Assembly: GCA_017545045.1 (NCBI GenBank)
Contig: JAFYDA010000127.1
Location: 1-33,227, forward strand
Length of the DNA: 33,227 bases
Reading direction: 5' to 3'
Source of the DNA: Prevotella sp.
GTDB lineage: Bacteria > Bacteroidota > Bacteroidia > Bacteroidales > Bacteroidaceae
In this document: positions 15,521 to 23,230 of the stretch, one piece after another
Position numbering within the stretch: position 1 is the stretch's first letter
Layout of the letters: each line of letters opens with the position of its first letter
Position numbers and translations under genes: made by a program
Notes under the pieces: model-generated
What the model was told of the DNA's origin: nothing
What the model saw: only the letters and a program-made list of their open reading frames with translations
Databases searched by the model: none

Positions 15521-16201
15521 TCAGTTGTCTTTGAGCAGGTCGGGACGCAGGCGGCGCGTACGTTCCAGTGCCTGTTCCAGTTCCCAGTTGCGTATCTTGG
15601 CCTCGTTGCCGCTGAGCAGGATTTCGGGCACCTTCCACCCTTTGTAGTCTGCCGGCCGCGTATAGATGGGAGCAGCCAGGAGATCGTCCTGGAAGCAGTC
15701 GCTCAGTGCGCTCTGCTCGTCGCCGATGACGCCAGGCACTACGCGCACGATGGCGTCGGCCATGATGGCGGCTGCCAGCTCGCCGCCCGTCAGCACGTAG
15801 TCGCCGATGCTGATTTCGCGTGTGATGAGATGGTCGCGTACGCGCTGGTCGATGCCCTTATAGTGGCCGCAGAGTATGATGAGATTGCCTTTCAGCGACA
15901 GTTCGTTGGCGATGTGCTGGTCGAACCGCTCACCGTCGGGTGAGGTGAAGATGACTTCGTCGTACTCGCGTTCTGCCTTCAGTGCCGTGATGCAGCGGTC
16001 AATCGGTTCGCACTGCATCACCATGCCGGCACTGCCGCCGTAGGGATAGTCGTCCACCCGGCGCCACTTGTCGAGCGTATAGTCGCGCAGGTTGTGCAAC
16101 CGTATTTCGGCCAGTCCCTTCTTCTCGGCCCGAGCCAAAATACTCTCGTGTACAAAGCCCTCAATCATTTCGGGCAGTACGGTGATAATGTCTATTCTCA
16201 T
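15521..16201 (-). CDS. trmD: tRNA (guanine-N1-)-methyltransferase
   Basis: Methylates G37 at N1 in tRNAs reading CNN and some other codons, preventing +1 frameshifts. The 226-residue protein starts [16 protein letters not shown]. It has the trefoil-knot SAM site: [22 protein letters not shown] and [15 protein letters not shown], and ends with the C-terminal helical part [18 protein letters not shown]. It is full length. Its promoter -7 box is 8 bases upstream of the ATG, so the leader must be very short. The pantothenate kinase gene follows. Confidence 0.97.
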   Translation of the reverse strand: MRIDIITVLPEMIEGFVHESILARAEKKGLAEIRLHNLRDYTLDKWRRVDDYPYGGSAGMVMQCEPIDRCITALKAEREYDEVIFTSPDGERFDQHIANELSLKGNLIILCGHYKGIDQRVRDHLITREISIGDYVLTGGELAAAIMADAIVRVVPGVIGDEQSALSDCFQDDLLAAPIYTRPADYKGWKVPEILLSGNEAKIRNWELEQALERTRRLRPDLLKDN

Positions 16202-16209
16202 AATCTGTG

Positions 16210-16217
16210 CAAAGGTA
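16210..16217 (-). promoter_or_regulatory. -7 box of trmD with very short leader
   Basis: Minus-strand TACCTTTG ends 8 bases before the trmD ATG. The -33 region is filled by the seven-base array at 16226-16253 and has no TTTG. Confidence 0.65.
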
Positions 16218-16225
16218 TAAAAAAA

Positions 16226-16253
16226 AGTGAAAAGTGAAGAGTGAAAAGTGAAA
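16226..16253. repeat. Seven-base-periodic array (AGTGAAA x4)
   Basis: Four units AGTGAAA, AGTGAAG, AGTGAAA, AGTGAAA lie between the divergent trmD and C1 peptidase promoters. A 14-bp segment (16219-16232) is also perfectly inverted at 16275-16288. Confidence 0.85.
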
Positions 16254-16290
16254 AATTTGCTGTCGCCACGTCTGTTTCACTTTTTTTTCG

Positions 16291-16298
16291 TATTTTTG
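16291..16298 (+). promoter_or_regulatory. -7 box for the C1 peptidase gene
   Basis: TATTTTTG matches TAnnTTTG, 18 bases before the ATG at 16317. It lies inside the longer open frame, which supports the downstream start. Confidence 0.65.
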
Positions 16299-16316
16299 CG
16301 GAAAAATGTGCGAATT

Positions 16317-17723
16317 ATGAAGAAATTACTGTTTATTGCGCTTTGTGTTGTTGGCGGTCTCAGTACGGCCGTAGCACAGACAAAAGACGGGGAACTCTCT
16401 GCCGACATGTTGAAGGACATAGCGAAGGAGCTGAAGCAGATGCCGGTGAACCAGGCGTTAGTGAACGCTGTGGCCGCCAATGCCATTGACGACCTGGCCA
16501 AGAACCATCAGAACGCCGGGGCGTTGGACACGTACTTCAGCGTGGAGACCAAGTCACAGTCGATTACTGACCAGAAGTCGAGCGGTCGCTGCTGGATGTT
16601 CAGCGGTTTTAACGTGCTGCGCTCGAACTACGTCCGTGAGCATGGCGACTCTATTCAGTTGGAGTTCTCGCAGGCCTATCTCTTCTTCTACGACCAGCTG
16701 GAGAAAGCCAACCTGATGTTGCAGGGCGTCATCGACACGGGTACGAAACCTATGGAGGACCAGCGTGTGCGGTTCTTCTTCCAGCATCCGCTGAGCGATG
16801 GTGGCACGTTCTGCGGTGTGGCCGACCTGGCCGAGAAGTACGGACTGGTGCCCAAGGAGGTGATGCCAGAGTCGTTTGCCAGCGACAACACTTCGCGGGC
16901 TACGCGGCTTATCGCATCCAAGCTGCGTGAGTACGGCCTGCAACTGCGTGACATGGCGCAGAAGAACAAGAGCCAGATTTCGATGAACAAGGCCAAGGTG
17001 CGCATGCTGGCCCAAGTGTACCGCATGCTGGAGATGACCATCGGCCAGCCGCCGCAGGAGTTTACCTATGCTTTCAAGACAAAGTCGGGACGATCGGTGG
17101 GCAAGGCTCAGAAGTTTACGCCGTTGTCGTTCTATAAGGAAGTGGTGAAAGGCCCCGTCAACGGTACGTTCATCATGGCGATGAACGATCCGCGCCGTCC
17201 GTATTACAAGACTTACGAGGTGGAATACGACCGCCATACCTACGACGGTCACAACTGGCGTTACGTGAACCTGCCGATGGACGACATTGAACAGATGGCC
17301 ATTGCCTCGCTGAAGGATGGCCGCAAGATGTATTCGAGCTACGACGTCGGTAAGTTCCTGGACCGTAAACGCGGCTATGCCGACATTGAGAATTTCGACT
17401 ACGAGTCGCTCTTTGGCACTAAGTTCGGCATGGACAAGGCGCAGCGTATCTCAACCTTCGACAGCGGCTCGACGCACGCCATGACGCTCACGGCCGTCGA
17501 TTTGGACGACAAAGGCAAGGTCATGAAGTGGAAAGTGGAGAATTCGTGGGGTGCCGACTGGGGACAGAAGGGCTGTCTCATCATGACCGACCGCTGGTTC
17601 CGCGAGTATATGTTCCGCCTTGTGGTCGATAAGAAATATGTGCCGGAGAAGATTCTGAAAGCGGCCGAGACGGAACCCGTGATGGTGATGCCTGAAGACC
17701 CGCTCTTCCTGCCTGACGAATAA
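16317..17723 (+). CDS. Exported C1B cysteine peptidase (aminopeptidase C / bleomycin hydrolase type)
   Basis: Papain-like aminopeptidase that usually forms a self-compartmentalising hexamer. Numbered from ATG 16317 (468 residues), the catalytic residues are Cys92 in DQKSSGRCWMFSG, His387 in GSTHAMTL and Asn409 in VENSWGADWG. Residues 1-20 (MKKLLFIALC...STAVA) form a signal peptide ending before Gln21, so this version is exported, unlike the cytoplasmic PepC of lactic acid bacteria. An open frame begins 23 codons earlier (16248), but that stretch contains the promoter and a repeat array, so I chose the ATG at the signal peptide. It is monocistronic, with a terminator at 17771-17815. Confidence 0.93.
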   Translation: MKKLLFIALCVVGGLSTAVAQTKDGELSADMLKDIAKELKQMPVNQALVNAVAANAIDDLAKNHQNAGALDTYFSVETKSQSITDQKSSGRCWMFSGFNVLRSNYVREHGDSIQLEFSQAYLFFYDQLEKANLMLQGVIDTGTKPMEDQRVRFFFQHPLSDGGTFCGVADLAEKYGLVPKEVMPESFASDNTSRATRLIASKLREYGLQLRDMAQKNKSQISMNKAKVRMLAQVYRMLEMTIGQPPQEFTYAFKTKSGRSVGKAQKFTPLSFYKEVVKGPVNGTFIMAMNDPRRPYYKTYEVEYDRHTYDGHNWRYVNLPMDDIEQMAIASLKDGRKMYSSYDVGKFLDRKRGYADIENFDYESLFGTKFGMDKAQRISTFDSGSTHAMTLTAVDLDDKGKVMKWKVENSWGADWGQKGCLIMTDRWFREYMFRLVVDKKYVPEKILKAAETEPVMVMPEDPLFLPDE

Positions 17724-17730
17724 AGAAAAA

Positions 17731-17786
17731 ATGCGGAGGCTCCCCAGAAAAACGTGGAGGCTCCCCAGAAAAATGCGGAGGCTCCC
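17731..17786. repeat. Three direct copies of a 21-base unit
   Basis: ATGCGGAGGCTCCCC-type units begin at 17731, 17752 and 17773, each followed by AGAAAA in the first two. The second has CGT for TGC. Any copy could pair with the inverted arm at 17797-17812. Confidence 0.9.
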
Positions 17787-17815
17787 TGTGATTCTGGGGA
17801 GCCTCCGCATTTTTT
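17771..17815. terminator. Bidirectional terminator between the C1 peptidase gene and pheS
   Basis: A perfect 16-bp stem (17771-17786 with 17797-17812), a 10-base loop, a T6 tract on the plus strand and an A5 tract on the other side. It serves two convergent genes. Its left arm is the third copy of the 21-base direct repeat. Confidence 0.92.
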
Positions 17816-17835
17816 CCTTATAATCTGTGTTCTTT

Positions 17836-18900
17836 TTAATCGGCTGCTTCGAACTCTTCGAGGAAACGGGTATCGTTCTCCGAGAAGAGTCGCAGGTCGT
17901 TGACGCGATACTTCAGGTTGGTAATGCGTTCCACGCCCATGCCGAAGGCATAGCCGCTGTAGATCTTTGAGTCGATGCCGCATTGCTCAAGCACGTTGGG
18001 GTCGACCATGCCGCAGCCAAGAATCTCAACCCATCCCGTGTGCTTACAGAAACCGCAGCCCTCACCACCGCAGATGAAGCACGAGATATCCATCTCGGCA
18101 CTGGGCTCCGTGAACGGGAAGTAGGAGGGACGCAGGCGAATCTTCGTGTCGGCGCCGAACATCTCCTTGGCGAACGACAGCAGCACCTGCTTCAAGTCGG
18201 TGAACGACACGTCCTTGTCGATATACAGGCCTTCCACCTGGTGGAAGAAACAGTGTGCGCGAGCCGTGATGGCCTCGTTACGATAGACGCGGCCCGGACA
18301 GATAACGCGGATGGGAGCGGTCAGACGGCCGTTCTCGTCGTGCATCTGCTCCATGACACGAGCCTGTACGCTGGAAGTGTGTGAACGCAGCAGGATGTTC
18401 TTCGTCACGTCGTTAGGATGCTGGCTCACGAAGAAGGTGTCTTGCATGTCGCGGGCAGGGTGGTCGGCGGCGAAGTTCATCTTGGTGAACACGTGCAGAT
18501 CGTCCTCCACCTCAGGACCGTCGGCCAGCACGAAGCCCATGCGTGAGAAAATGTCGATAATCTCGTTTGTCACGATGGTCAGCGGGTGGCGTGTGCCCAG
18601 CTTGATGGGGTAGGGGGTGCGCGTCAGGTCGAGGTTGTCGCTGTCGCTCTCTTGTGTCTCGCAATCCTGTCGTAATTGGTTGATGCGCTCAGTGGCTATC
18701 TGTTTCAGCTCATTGATTTTCATGCCGACGGTTTTCTTCTCGTCGGCAGGCACGCTGCGGAAGTCGTTCATCAGGGCGGTAATCTCTCCCTTCTTGCTGA
18801 GGTATTTCTGTCGCAGTTGTTCTACTTCTTCTGCGTTCTTGGCACTCAGTGTCTGCACTTCTTGAAGAAGTACGTCTATTTTGTCTAATATCCTATCCAT
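17836..18900 (-). CDS. pheS: Phenylalanyl-tRNA synthetase alpha subunit
   Basis: Class II synthetase subunit that with PheT charges tRNA-Phe. The 354-residue protein has an N-terminal coiled coil (about 1-90), then motif 1 around RHPLTIVTNEIIDIFSRMGF, motif 2 within GRVYRNEAITARAHCFFHQVEGLYI, and motif 3 GYAFGMGVERI. The insert CFICGGEGCGFCKHTGWVEI has four cysteines in CxxC pairs and looks like a small zinc knuckle, a known feature in some bacterial PheS. pheT is not adjacent, as is common in Bacteroidota. Confidence 0.97.
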   Translation of the reverse strand: MDRILDKIDVLLQEVQTLSAKNAEEVEQLRQKYLSKKGEITALMNDFRSVPADEKKTVGMKINELKQIATERINQLRQDCETQESDSDNLDLTRTPYPIKLGTRHPLTIVTNEIIDIFSRMGFVLADGPEVEDDLHVFTKMNFAADHPARDMQDTFFVSQHPNDVTKNILLRSHTSSVQARVMEQMHDENGRLTAPIRVICPGRVYRNEAITARAHCFFHQVEGLYIDKDVSFTDLKQVLLSFAKEMFGADTKIRLRPSYFPFTEPSAEMDISCFICGGEGCGFCKHTGWVEILGCGMVDPNVLEQCGIDSKIYSGYAFGMGVERITNLKYRVNDLRLFSENDTRFLEEFEAAD

Positions 18901-18926
18901 GATGGGTAAAATTGAAATTTCGCGTG

Positions 18927-18934
18927 CAAAGGTA
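18927..18934 (-). promoter_or_regulatory. -7 box of pheS
   Basis: Minus-strand TACCTTTG, 26 bases before the pheS ATG. No clear -33 TTTG is visible; a seven-base array occupies that region. Confidence 0.65.
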
Positions 18935-18978
18935 CAAAATAATTATGAATAATGAGTTATGAATTGCGAATTATTTTG

Positions 18979-18986
18979 TACCTTTG
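18979..18986 (+). promoter_or_regulatory. -7 box of the lipoprotein-murB operon
   Basis: TACCTTTG, 23 bases before the ATG at 19010. It mirrors the pheS box within a perfect inverted repeat. Confidence 0.68.
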
Positions 18987-19009
18987 CACCCTGAAATTTG
19001 AGAGACATT

Positions 19010-19852
19010 ATGTATAAGCTCTTTTTTCTGGTGATGGCATCAGCCGTGCTGATGTTATCGTGTAGGGGAAGACAAACCGTTGCTCCTGTGGACGAGGGAG
19101 TGGACTCGGTTGATACGGCTGCTCACGAGGCGACACTCGTTGACACGTTGGAGCAACTGATTACGGAGACTCCCATGCCACGTGCTGCCGACGAGTTGTT
19201 TGACGATTTCCTGTTTAACTTCGCTGCCAACAATAAGCTTCAGATGGAGCGTGTGGCCTATCCGTTGACCGTGATTCGTAACGGCGACACAACGTTCATT
19301 GAGAAAGGTGGATGGAAGATGGATCACTTCTTCATGCGGCAGCACTACTACACGGTGCTCTTCGACAATGAGAAGCAGATGGAACTGGAGAAGGACACGT
19401 CAGTCAATCAGGCCATAGTAGAAAAAATCTATTTCAACACGAAGGCTGTCATTCAGTATTATTTCTATCGTATCAAGGGCGCTTGGATGATGGTGGAGCA
19501 GAAGACGGAGCCCCTCTCGGCCAATCATAATGGCTCGTTCTTAGAGTTCTATCACCAGTTTGTGACCGATACGCTGTTCCAGACGCAAAGCCTGAACGAG
19601 ACAGTGGCTTTTGTCGGACCCGACCCAGACGATGACTTTGCGCAGATGGAGGGTATTCTGACACCTGACACATGGCCGGCCTTTGCTCCGGAATTGCCCG
19701 ACAGGATGATTTACAATATCGTCTATGGAAAACCGTCGTCCGGTTCCGACAAGAAAATCTTCGTGATGCGCGGCATTGCCAACGGACTGGAGGTGGAGAT
19801 GACTTTCCGTCGTCATGACGGCAGGTGGCGACTGATGAAACTGACGAACTGA
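19010..19852 (+). CDS. DUF4348-like lipoprotein
   Basis: 280 residues from ATG 19010. A lipoprotein signal (MYKLFFLVMASAVLMLSC) places the lipidated cysteine at position 18, followed by an acidic Asp/Glu/Thr-rich tether. The body (about 60-280) has ELFDDFLFNFAANNKLQMERVAYPL, FMRQHYYTVLFDNEKQMELEKD and a final MTFRRHDGRWRLMKLTN, which I associate with the Bacteroidales DUF4348 family; this is from memory. No catalytic motif is evident. A TTG four codons upstream is less likely because the signal peptide begins at the ATG. It leads an operon with murB, which suggests an envelope role, but no function is known. Confidence 0.72.
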   Translation: MYKLFFLVMASAVLMLSCRGRQTVAPVDEGVDSVDTAAHEATLVDTLEQLITETPMPRAADELFDDFLFNFAANNKLQMERVAYPLTVIRNGDTTFIEKGGWKMDHFFMRQHYYTVLFDNEKQMELEKDTSVNQAIVEKIYFNTKAVIQYYFYRIKGAWMMVEQKTEPLSANHNGSFLEFYHQFVTDTLFQTQSLNETVAFVGPDPDDDFAQMEGILTPDTWPAFAPELPDRMIYNIVYGKPSSGSDKKIFVMRGIANGLEVEMTFRRHDGRWRLMKLTN

Positions 19853-19858
19853 CCGACA

Positions 19859-20863
19859 ATGAGAGACATATACGATTACAGCCTGAGGGCGCACAACACA
19901 TTTGGCATCGAGGCCCGTTGCAGACGTTTCATTGAGTTTGAGACGGAAGAAGAGGCCGTGGAGGTGGCAAGAATCTTGCGGACATCCGGCTGCCCATATA
20001 TTATAATAGGTGGCGGCAGCAATCTGTTGCTGACGCACGACTTCGACGGCATCGTCGTGCGATCGGCCATCAAAGGCCACTGCTTTGAGGATGGAAACCG
20101 CATGGTCTGTGGCAGTGGCGAGACGTGGGACGACATGGTGGCTGTGAGTCTTGAGGCCGGCTATTACGGCATGGAAAACTTGTCGCTGATACCTGGCGAC
20201 GTGGGAGCGAGTGCTGTCCAGAATATCGGAGCCTACGGCGTTGAGGCCAAAGACCTTATCCTTTGTGTGGAAGCAATAGAGATTGCTACCGGAAAGCCTT
20301 GTAAATTCAGCAACGAGGCGTGTGAGTACGGTTATCGGCAAAGCCGTTTCAAGCAGGCGTGGAAGGACAAGTATTTGATAACGCGAGTGACCTATCAGCT
20401 GTCATGGATTTTTGAGCCGCATCTCGACTATGGCAACATCCGTCAGGAACTGGAGCGGAGGGGCATTACGTCGCCCACGGCACAGCAACTGCGTCAGACA
20501 ATCATCGACATCCGCAACGCCAAGCTGCCTGACCCCCAGGTGACGGGCAATGCCGGCAGCTTCTTTATGAACCCTGTCGTCAGTCGTGACAAGTATGAGC
20601 AGTTGGCGGCTCAGTACGAAAACATGCCTCATTATATGATAGACGCTGACCACGAAAAGATTCCTGCCGGCTGGATGATTGACCAGTGTGGCTGGAAAGG
20701 TCGCAACTTGGGCCGCGCCGGCGTCCACGAAAAGCAGGCGTTGGTGCTGGTGAACCTAGGTGGTGCCACCGGTCAGGAGATTGTTGACCTGTGCCACGCC
20801 ATCCAACACGATGTCAAGGAAAGATTCGGTATCGACATTTATCCAGAAGTAAATATCGTATGA
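19859..20863 (+). CDS. murB: UDP-N-acetylenolpyruvoylglucosamine reductase
   Basis: FAD enzyme that reduces UDP-GlcNAc-enolpyruvate to UDP-MurNAc for peptidoglycan. The 334-residue protein shows the FAD-binding segment IIIGGGSNLLL, LIPGDVGASAVQNIGAYG, the catalytic-serine segment NAGSFFMNPVV, the substrate site IPAGWMIDQCGWKGRNLG and the terminal glutamate region YPEVNIV. The longer form with the Tyr loop matches type I MurB, as in E. coli. It starts 6 bases after the lipoprotein gene. Its stop overlaps the ATG of the next gene (ATGA). Confidence 0.96.
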   Translation: MRDIYDYSLRAHNTFGIEARCRRFIEFETEEEAVEVARILRTSGCPYIIIGGGSNLLLTHDFDGIVVRSAIKGHCFEDGNRMVCGSGETWDDMVAVSLEAGYYGMENLSLIPGDVGASAVQNIGAYGVEAKDLILCVEAIEIATGKPCKFSNEACEYGYRQSRFKQAWKDKYLITRVTYQLSWIFEPHLDYGNIRQELERRGITSPTAQQLRQTIIDIRNAKLPDPQVTGNAGSFFMNPVVSRDKYEQLAAQYENMPHYMIDADHEKIPAGWMIDQCGWKGRNLGRAGVHEKQALVLVNLGGATGQEIVDLCHAIQHDVKERFGIDIYPEVNIV

Positions 20864-21627
20864 AACTCACGTTCTTAGGTACAGGAACCTCCTGCGGTGT
20901 GCCTACCATCGGCTGTCAGTGCCATGTCTGCCAAAGTCAGGATCCGAAGGACAAACGTCTGCGTTGTTCAGTTCTTGTCGAAACAGAGCAGACACGACTG
21001 CTCATCGACTGCGGTCCGGATTTCCGTCAGCAAATCATGCCCCAGCCCTTCCGTAAGATAGACGGCATACTGATTACTCACGCTCACTACGACCACATGG
21101 GCGGTATGGACGACATCCGTCCCTACTGCCAGTTCGGCGAAATCAATGTCTATGCCGACCCGATAGCCCGCAAGGGTATGTTGGAGATGCTTCCCTACTG
21201 CTTTGCCGAGCATCGCTATCCTGGTGTACCGGCTATCCAGCTGCATGAGATTCACAAACATGAGCCGTTCGTCATCGGCGATCTCGATATCATGCCCGTT
21301 GAGGTGATGCACCATAACTTGCCCATCCTCGGCTATCGCATAGGGCCGTTAACCTATATCACCGACATGAAAACCATTGACGACGGGGAACTGCCCTATA
21401 TCGAGGGAACAGAGGTGCTGGTCGTCAACGCCTTGCGTTATACGCCCCATCACTCCCATCAGACAGTGGACGAGGCCGTCAGTTTTGCGCGCAGGGTAGG
21501 GGCACGGCAGACGTGGCTTATCCATAGTAGCCACGACATAGGTCGCCATGCCGAAGTAAACGCCTCACTGCCTGCCGACATCCAAATGGCTTACGATGGG
21601 CAGGTGGTGACGATTGAAAGCAAATAA
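20860..21627 (+). CDS. Metallo-beta-lactamase-fold hydrolase (PhnP-like)
   Basis: 255 residues, cytoplasmic. It begins MKLTFLGTGTSCGVPTIGC, followed by a CQCHVC cluster (a PhnP-type zinc site), and has the metal motif THAHYDHMGGMDDIRP. Further ligands lie in VMHHNLPILGYRIG, YITDMK and IHSSHD. PhnP itself is a cyclic phosphodiesterase of phosphonate breakdown, but no phn genes are near, and this Bacteroidota branch has no assigned substrate. An open frame extends upstream into murB, but the ATG at 20860, overlapping the murB stop as ATGA, is the natural coupled start. Confidence 0.85.
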   Translation: MKLTFLGTGTSCGVPTIGCQCHVCQSQDPKDKRLRCSVLVETEQTRLLIDCGPDFRQQIMPQPFRKIDGILITHAHYDHMGGMDDIRPYCQFGEINVYADPIARKGMLEMLPYCFAEHRYPGVPAIQLHEIHKHEPFVIGDLDIMPVEVMHHNLPILGYRIGPLTYITDMKTIDDGELPYIEGTEVLVVNALRYTPHHSHQTVDEAVSFARRVGARQTWLIHSSHDIGRHAEVNASLPADIQMAYDGQVVTIESK

Positions 21628-21630
21628 ATG

Positions 21631-21897
21631 TTACTTTTTCTTCTTTCCAAAGATACTGCCGTAATTCCGCTTTAGTTTACGGTAGAGCAGGAAAAGGTCG
21701 ATGACGGTGACGCTGTTGGTGATGAGACTGGCAATATAGTCGCCTCGTGAACTGTTTTCGCTCTTGACGAAAACCTGATTCCACAGTTTTGTGAACTGTT
21801 TGCTGTCGCCCTGCATCTGGTCGAGCAACTCGTCTTTGCGCTGACGGATCTCCTCCAGCGTACGATAAGTGTGTTGTGACTTCTGTATTGGCAACAT
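21631..21897 (-). CDS. Small conserved protein of unknown function
   Basis: 88 residues with no signal peptide. The N-terminal half is charged and likely helical (TYRTLEEIRQRKDELLDQMQGDSKQFTKLWNQVF). One weakly hydrophobic stretch, SLITNSVTVIDLFLLYRKLKRN, lies near 58-79, and the tail is basic (KKKK). It follows the holin-like gene by 19 bases and ends the ytxH operon, 3 bases from the convergent hydrolase gene. Similar proteins accompany YtxH and holin-like genes in Bacteroidota, so an envelope role is inferred. Confidence 0.7.
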   Translation of the reverse strand: MLPIQKSQHTYRTLEEIRQRKDELLDQMQGDSKQFTKLWNQVFVKSENSSRGDYIASLITNSVTVIDLFLLYRKLKRNYGSIFGKKKK

Positions 21898-21916
21898 GGT
21901 AGTAAAAGGTTAAATG

Positions 21917-22270
21917 TTATTTGCTCATGAGAAGATTGGCTAAGAAACGGACGAGCGGGCGCTCAATCCACTTCTCATGGAAAATGAAAAACAGAAAGAG
22001 CAGCAGCAGATGAAAGCCGCTGACGGCAATGAAGGCCGGTGCCATGCCGATGTAATGGCTTAGCCAGTAGGCCACGGCAAACGACAGGAACATCATGACG
22101 GCGATGATGAGCAGGAAGAACACGATAGCCAAGGCAGCCGCTGTCAACAGACGCACTACCTTGTCTATCACATCCAGCTTCACGTACTCCGTCTGGAGCC
22201 CGAGATAATGCTTCAGCAACTCTATGAGTTGCCTGATGTTCTCAACGTTCTTGTCGTTCGACAACATCAC
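21917..22270 (-). CDS. Holin-superfamily-3-like membrane protein
   Basis: 117 residues (a second ATG one codon later is possible). An amphipathic N-terminus (NVENIRQLIELLKHYLGLQTEYVKLDVIDKV) precedes two membrane helices at about 42-70 and 76-98, the layout of the Phage_holin_3_6 family. Despite the name, chromosomal members are normal envelope proteins; nothing phage-like is nearby. It is the middle gene of the ytxH operon. Confidence 0.8.
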   Translation of the reverse strand: MMLSNDKNVENIRQLIELLKHYLGLQTEYVKLDVIDKVVRLLTAAALAIVFFLLIIAVMMFLSFAVAYWLSHYIGMAPAFIAVSGFHLLLLFLFFIFHEKWIERPLVRFLANLLMSK

Positions 22271-22280
22271 TTCTCACTTC

Positions 22281-22493
22281 TTACTCTTCCTCAGCGGCAT
22301 CCTGAATGTCGTCCACCAGGTCACCCACTTCCTTGCGGCTGAGCTTAATGTTGTGCTTCTTGAGGAAATCCTCAACGGCATCCGTTATCTTCACGCGGGT
22401 TTCCGATCCTTTTTCAGGAGCCATCAGAATACCTAGAGCAGCACCGGCGATGGCACCACCTAAAAATGCTCCAATATAACCTAAACTTTTCAT
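22281..22493 (-). CDS. YtxH-domain protein
   Basis: 70 residues. A glycine- and alanine-rich membrane helix at about 6-25 (IGAFLGGAIAGAALGILMAPEKGSETR) is the YtxH signature, followed by a charged helical cytoplasmic part. YtxH proteins are linked to general stress in Firmicutes and are common in Bacteroidota next to holin-like proteins, as here. It is the first gene of the three-gene minus-strand operon. Confidence 0.88.
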   Translation of the reverse strand: MKSLGYIGAFLGGAIAGAALGILMAPEKGSETRVKITDAVEDFLKKHNIKLSRKEVGDLVDDIQDAAEEE

Positions 22494-22534
22494 GTCGCTT
22501 TGATTTAATTAAGTGAAACAATGAATATCTGACG

Positions 22535-22542
22535 CAAAAATA
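22535..22542 (-). promoter_or_regulatory. Candidate -7 box for the ytxH operon
   Basis: Minus-strand TATTTTTG, 41 bases before the ATG. No clear -33 TTTG was found. The 221-base intergenic space to the SPOR gene holds this and the opposing promoter only. Confidence 0.5.
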
Positions 22543-22632
22543 CGGAATTTTTCTGAAAGAGGCGTTAAAATCTGTATCATTTTTTGTTAAAATGTGAGTA
22601 TTTTGCCTATTTAACAAAGTTTAGATAGCTTT

Positions 22633-22666
22633 TTTGTGGGTTTTTGCACGATATTTTGTAATTTCG
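22633..22666 (+). promoter_or_regulatory. Candidate promoter for the SPOR lipoprotein gene
   Basis: TTTG (22633-22636) and a variant -7 TAATTTCG (22659-22666) are 22 bp apart. The ATG follows 48 bases later. Confidence 0.5.
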
Positions 22667-22714
22667 CACAAAAATTCAGAACAAATCAAATCATCAATAA
22701 AAAACAAAAGACAA

Positions 22715-23224
22715 ATGAAAAAGTACATGGTTGTTTGCGCAGTTATGGGCATGGCATTGGCTCTCGCCAGCTGCGGTAAGAGTAGTGAAAGTGCTTACAA
22801 GAAGGCTTATGAGAAGGCAAAGTCTCAGGAGGCTGCTCAGCGTGTGGAGGAGAATGCCCAGCAGCAGACTACGCCGACTGTTGCCGTTACTCCTGTCGTC
22901 ACCAGACCCGCTACTCAGACAACGGTCGTTGACAATTCCGACAATGTGCCCGTCCGTCAGGAGAAGGTGACGCTGATTAACGGCACAGGTCTGAAGGCTT
23001 TCAGCGTCGTGGTGGGTTCATTCCAGTTGCAGGCTAATGCCGAGGGATTGCAGCAGCGTCTGCGTGATGCCGGCTACAGTGCCCAGATTGTGAAGAACGA
23101 TGCCAACAATATGTTCCGTGTGGTGGCTTCAACCTTCGACAACAAGGCTGATGCTACCCGTAGCCGCGATCAGTTCCGTGCTCAGGAGGCATACAAGGAC
23201 GCGTGGTTATTGTCTTTCCAATAA
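22715..23224 (+). CDS. SPOR-domain lipoprotein
   Basis: 169 residues from ATG 22715. The lipoprotein signal MKKYMVVCAVMGMALALASC puts the lipidated cysteine at 20. A Gln/Thr/Val-rich linker follows to about 85. The C-terminal SPOR domain (LKAFSVVVGSFQLQANAEGLQQRL...MFRVVASTF...AWLLSFQ) binds peptidoglycan with stripped glycan strands, typically at division sites. A frame open from 22634 is upstream of the signal peptide and covers the promoter, so it is not used. It is followed after 6 bases by the YqgF gene. Confidence 0.9.
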   Translation: MKKYMVVCAVMGMALALASCGKSSESAYKKAYEKAKSQEAAQRVEENAQQQTTPTVAVTPVVTRPATQTTVVDNSDNVPVRQEKVTLINGTGLKAFSVVVGSFQLQANAEGLQQRLRDAGYSAQIVKNDANNMFRVVASTFDNKADATRSRDQFRAQEAYKDAWLLSFQ

Positions 23225-23230
23225 GGAAGT

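Larger units (their letters stand above)
18925..18988. repeat. Perfect 20-bp inverted repeat carrying both divergent -7 boxes
   Basis: TGCAAAGGTACAAAATAATT at 18925-18944 is the exact reverse complement of 18969-18988. The arms hold the pheS -7 box (18927-18934, minus) and the lipoprotein -7 box (18979-18986, plus). The core 18941-18975 reads in seven-base units: AATTATG, AATAATG, AGTTATG, AATTGCG, AATTATT. Confidence 0.9.

Noticed and set aside
16248..16316. Upstream start for the C1 peptidase adding 23 residues
   Set aside because: The segment holds the promoter and repeat DNA, and the signal peptide begins at ATG 16317.
17731..17786. Possible CRISPR array from the 21-base direct repeats
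   Set aside because: Units are contiguous with no spacers, and they form a terminator arm.
21917..22270. Possible prophage remnant because of a holin-like gene
   Set aside because: No lysin, integrase, capsid or tail genes nearby, and such holin-like proteins with YtxH are normal chromosomal genes in Bacteroidota.
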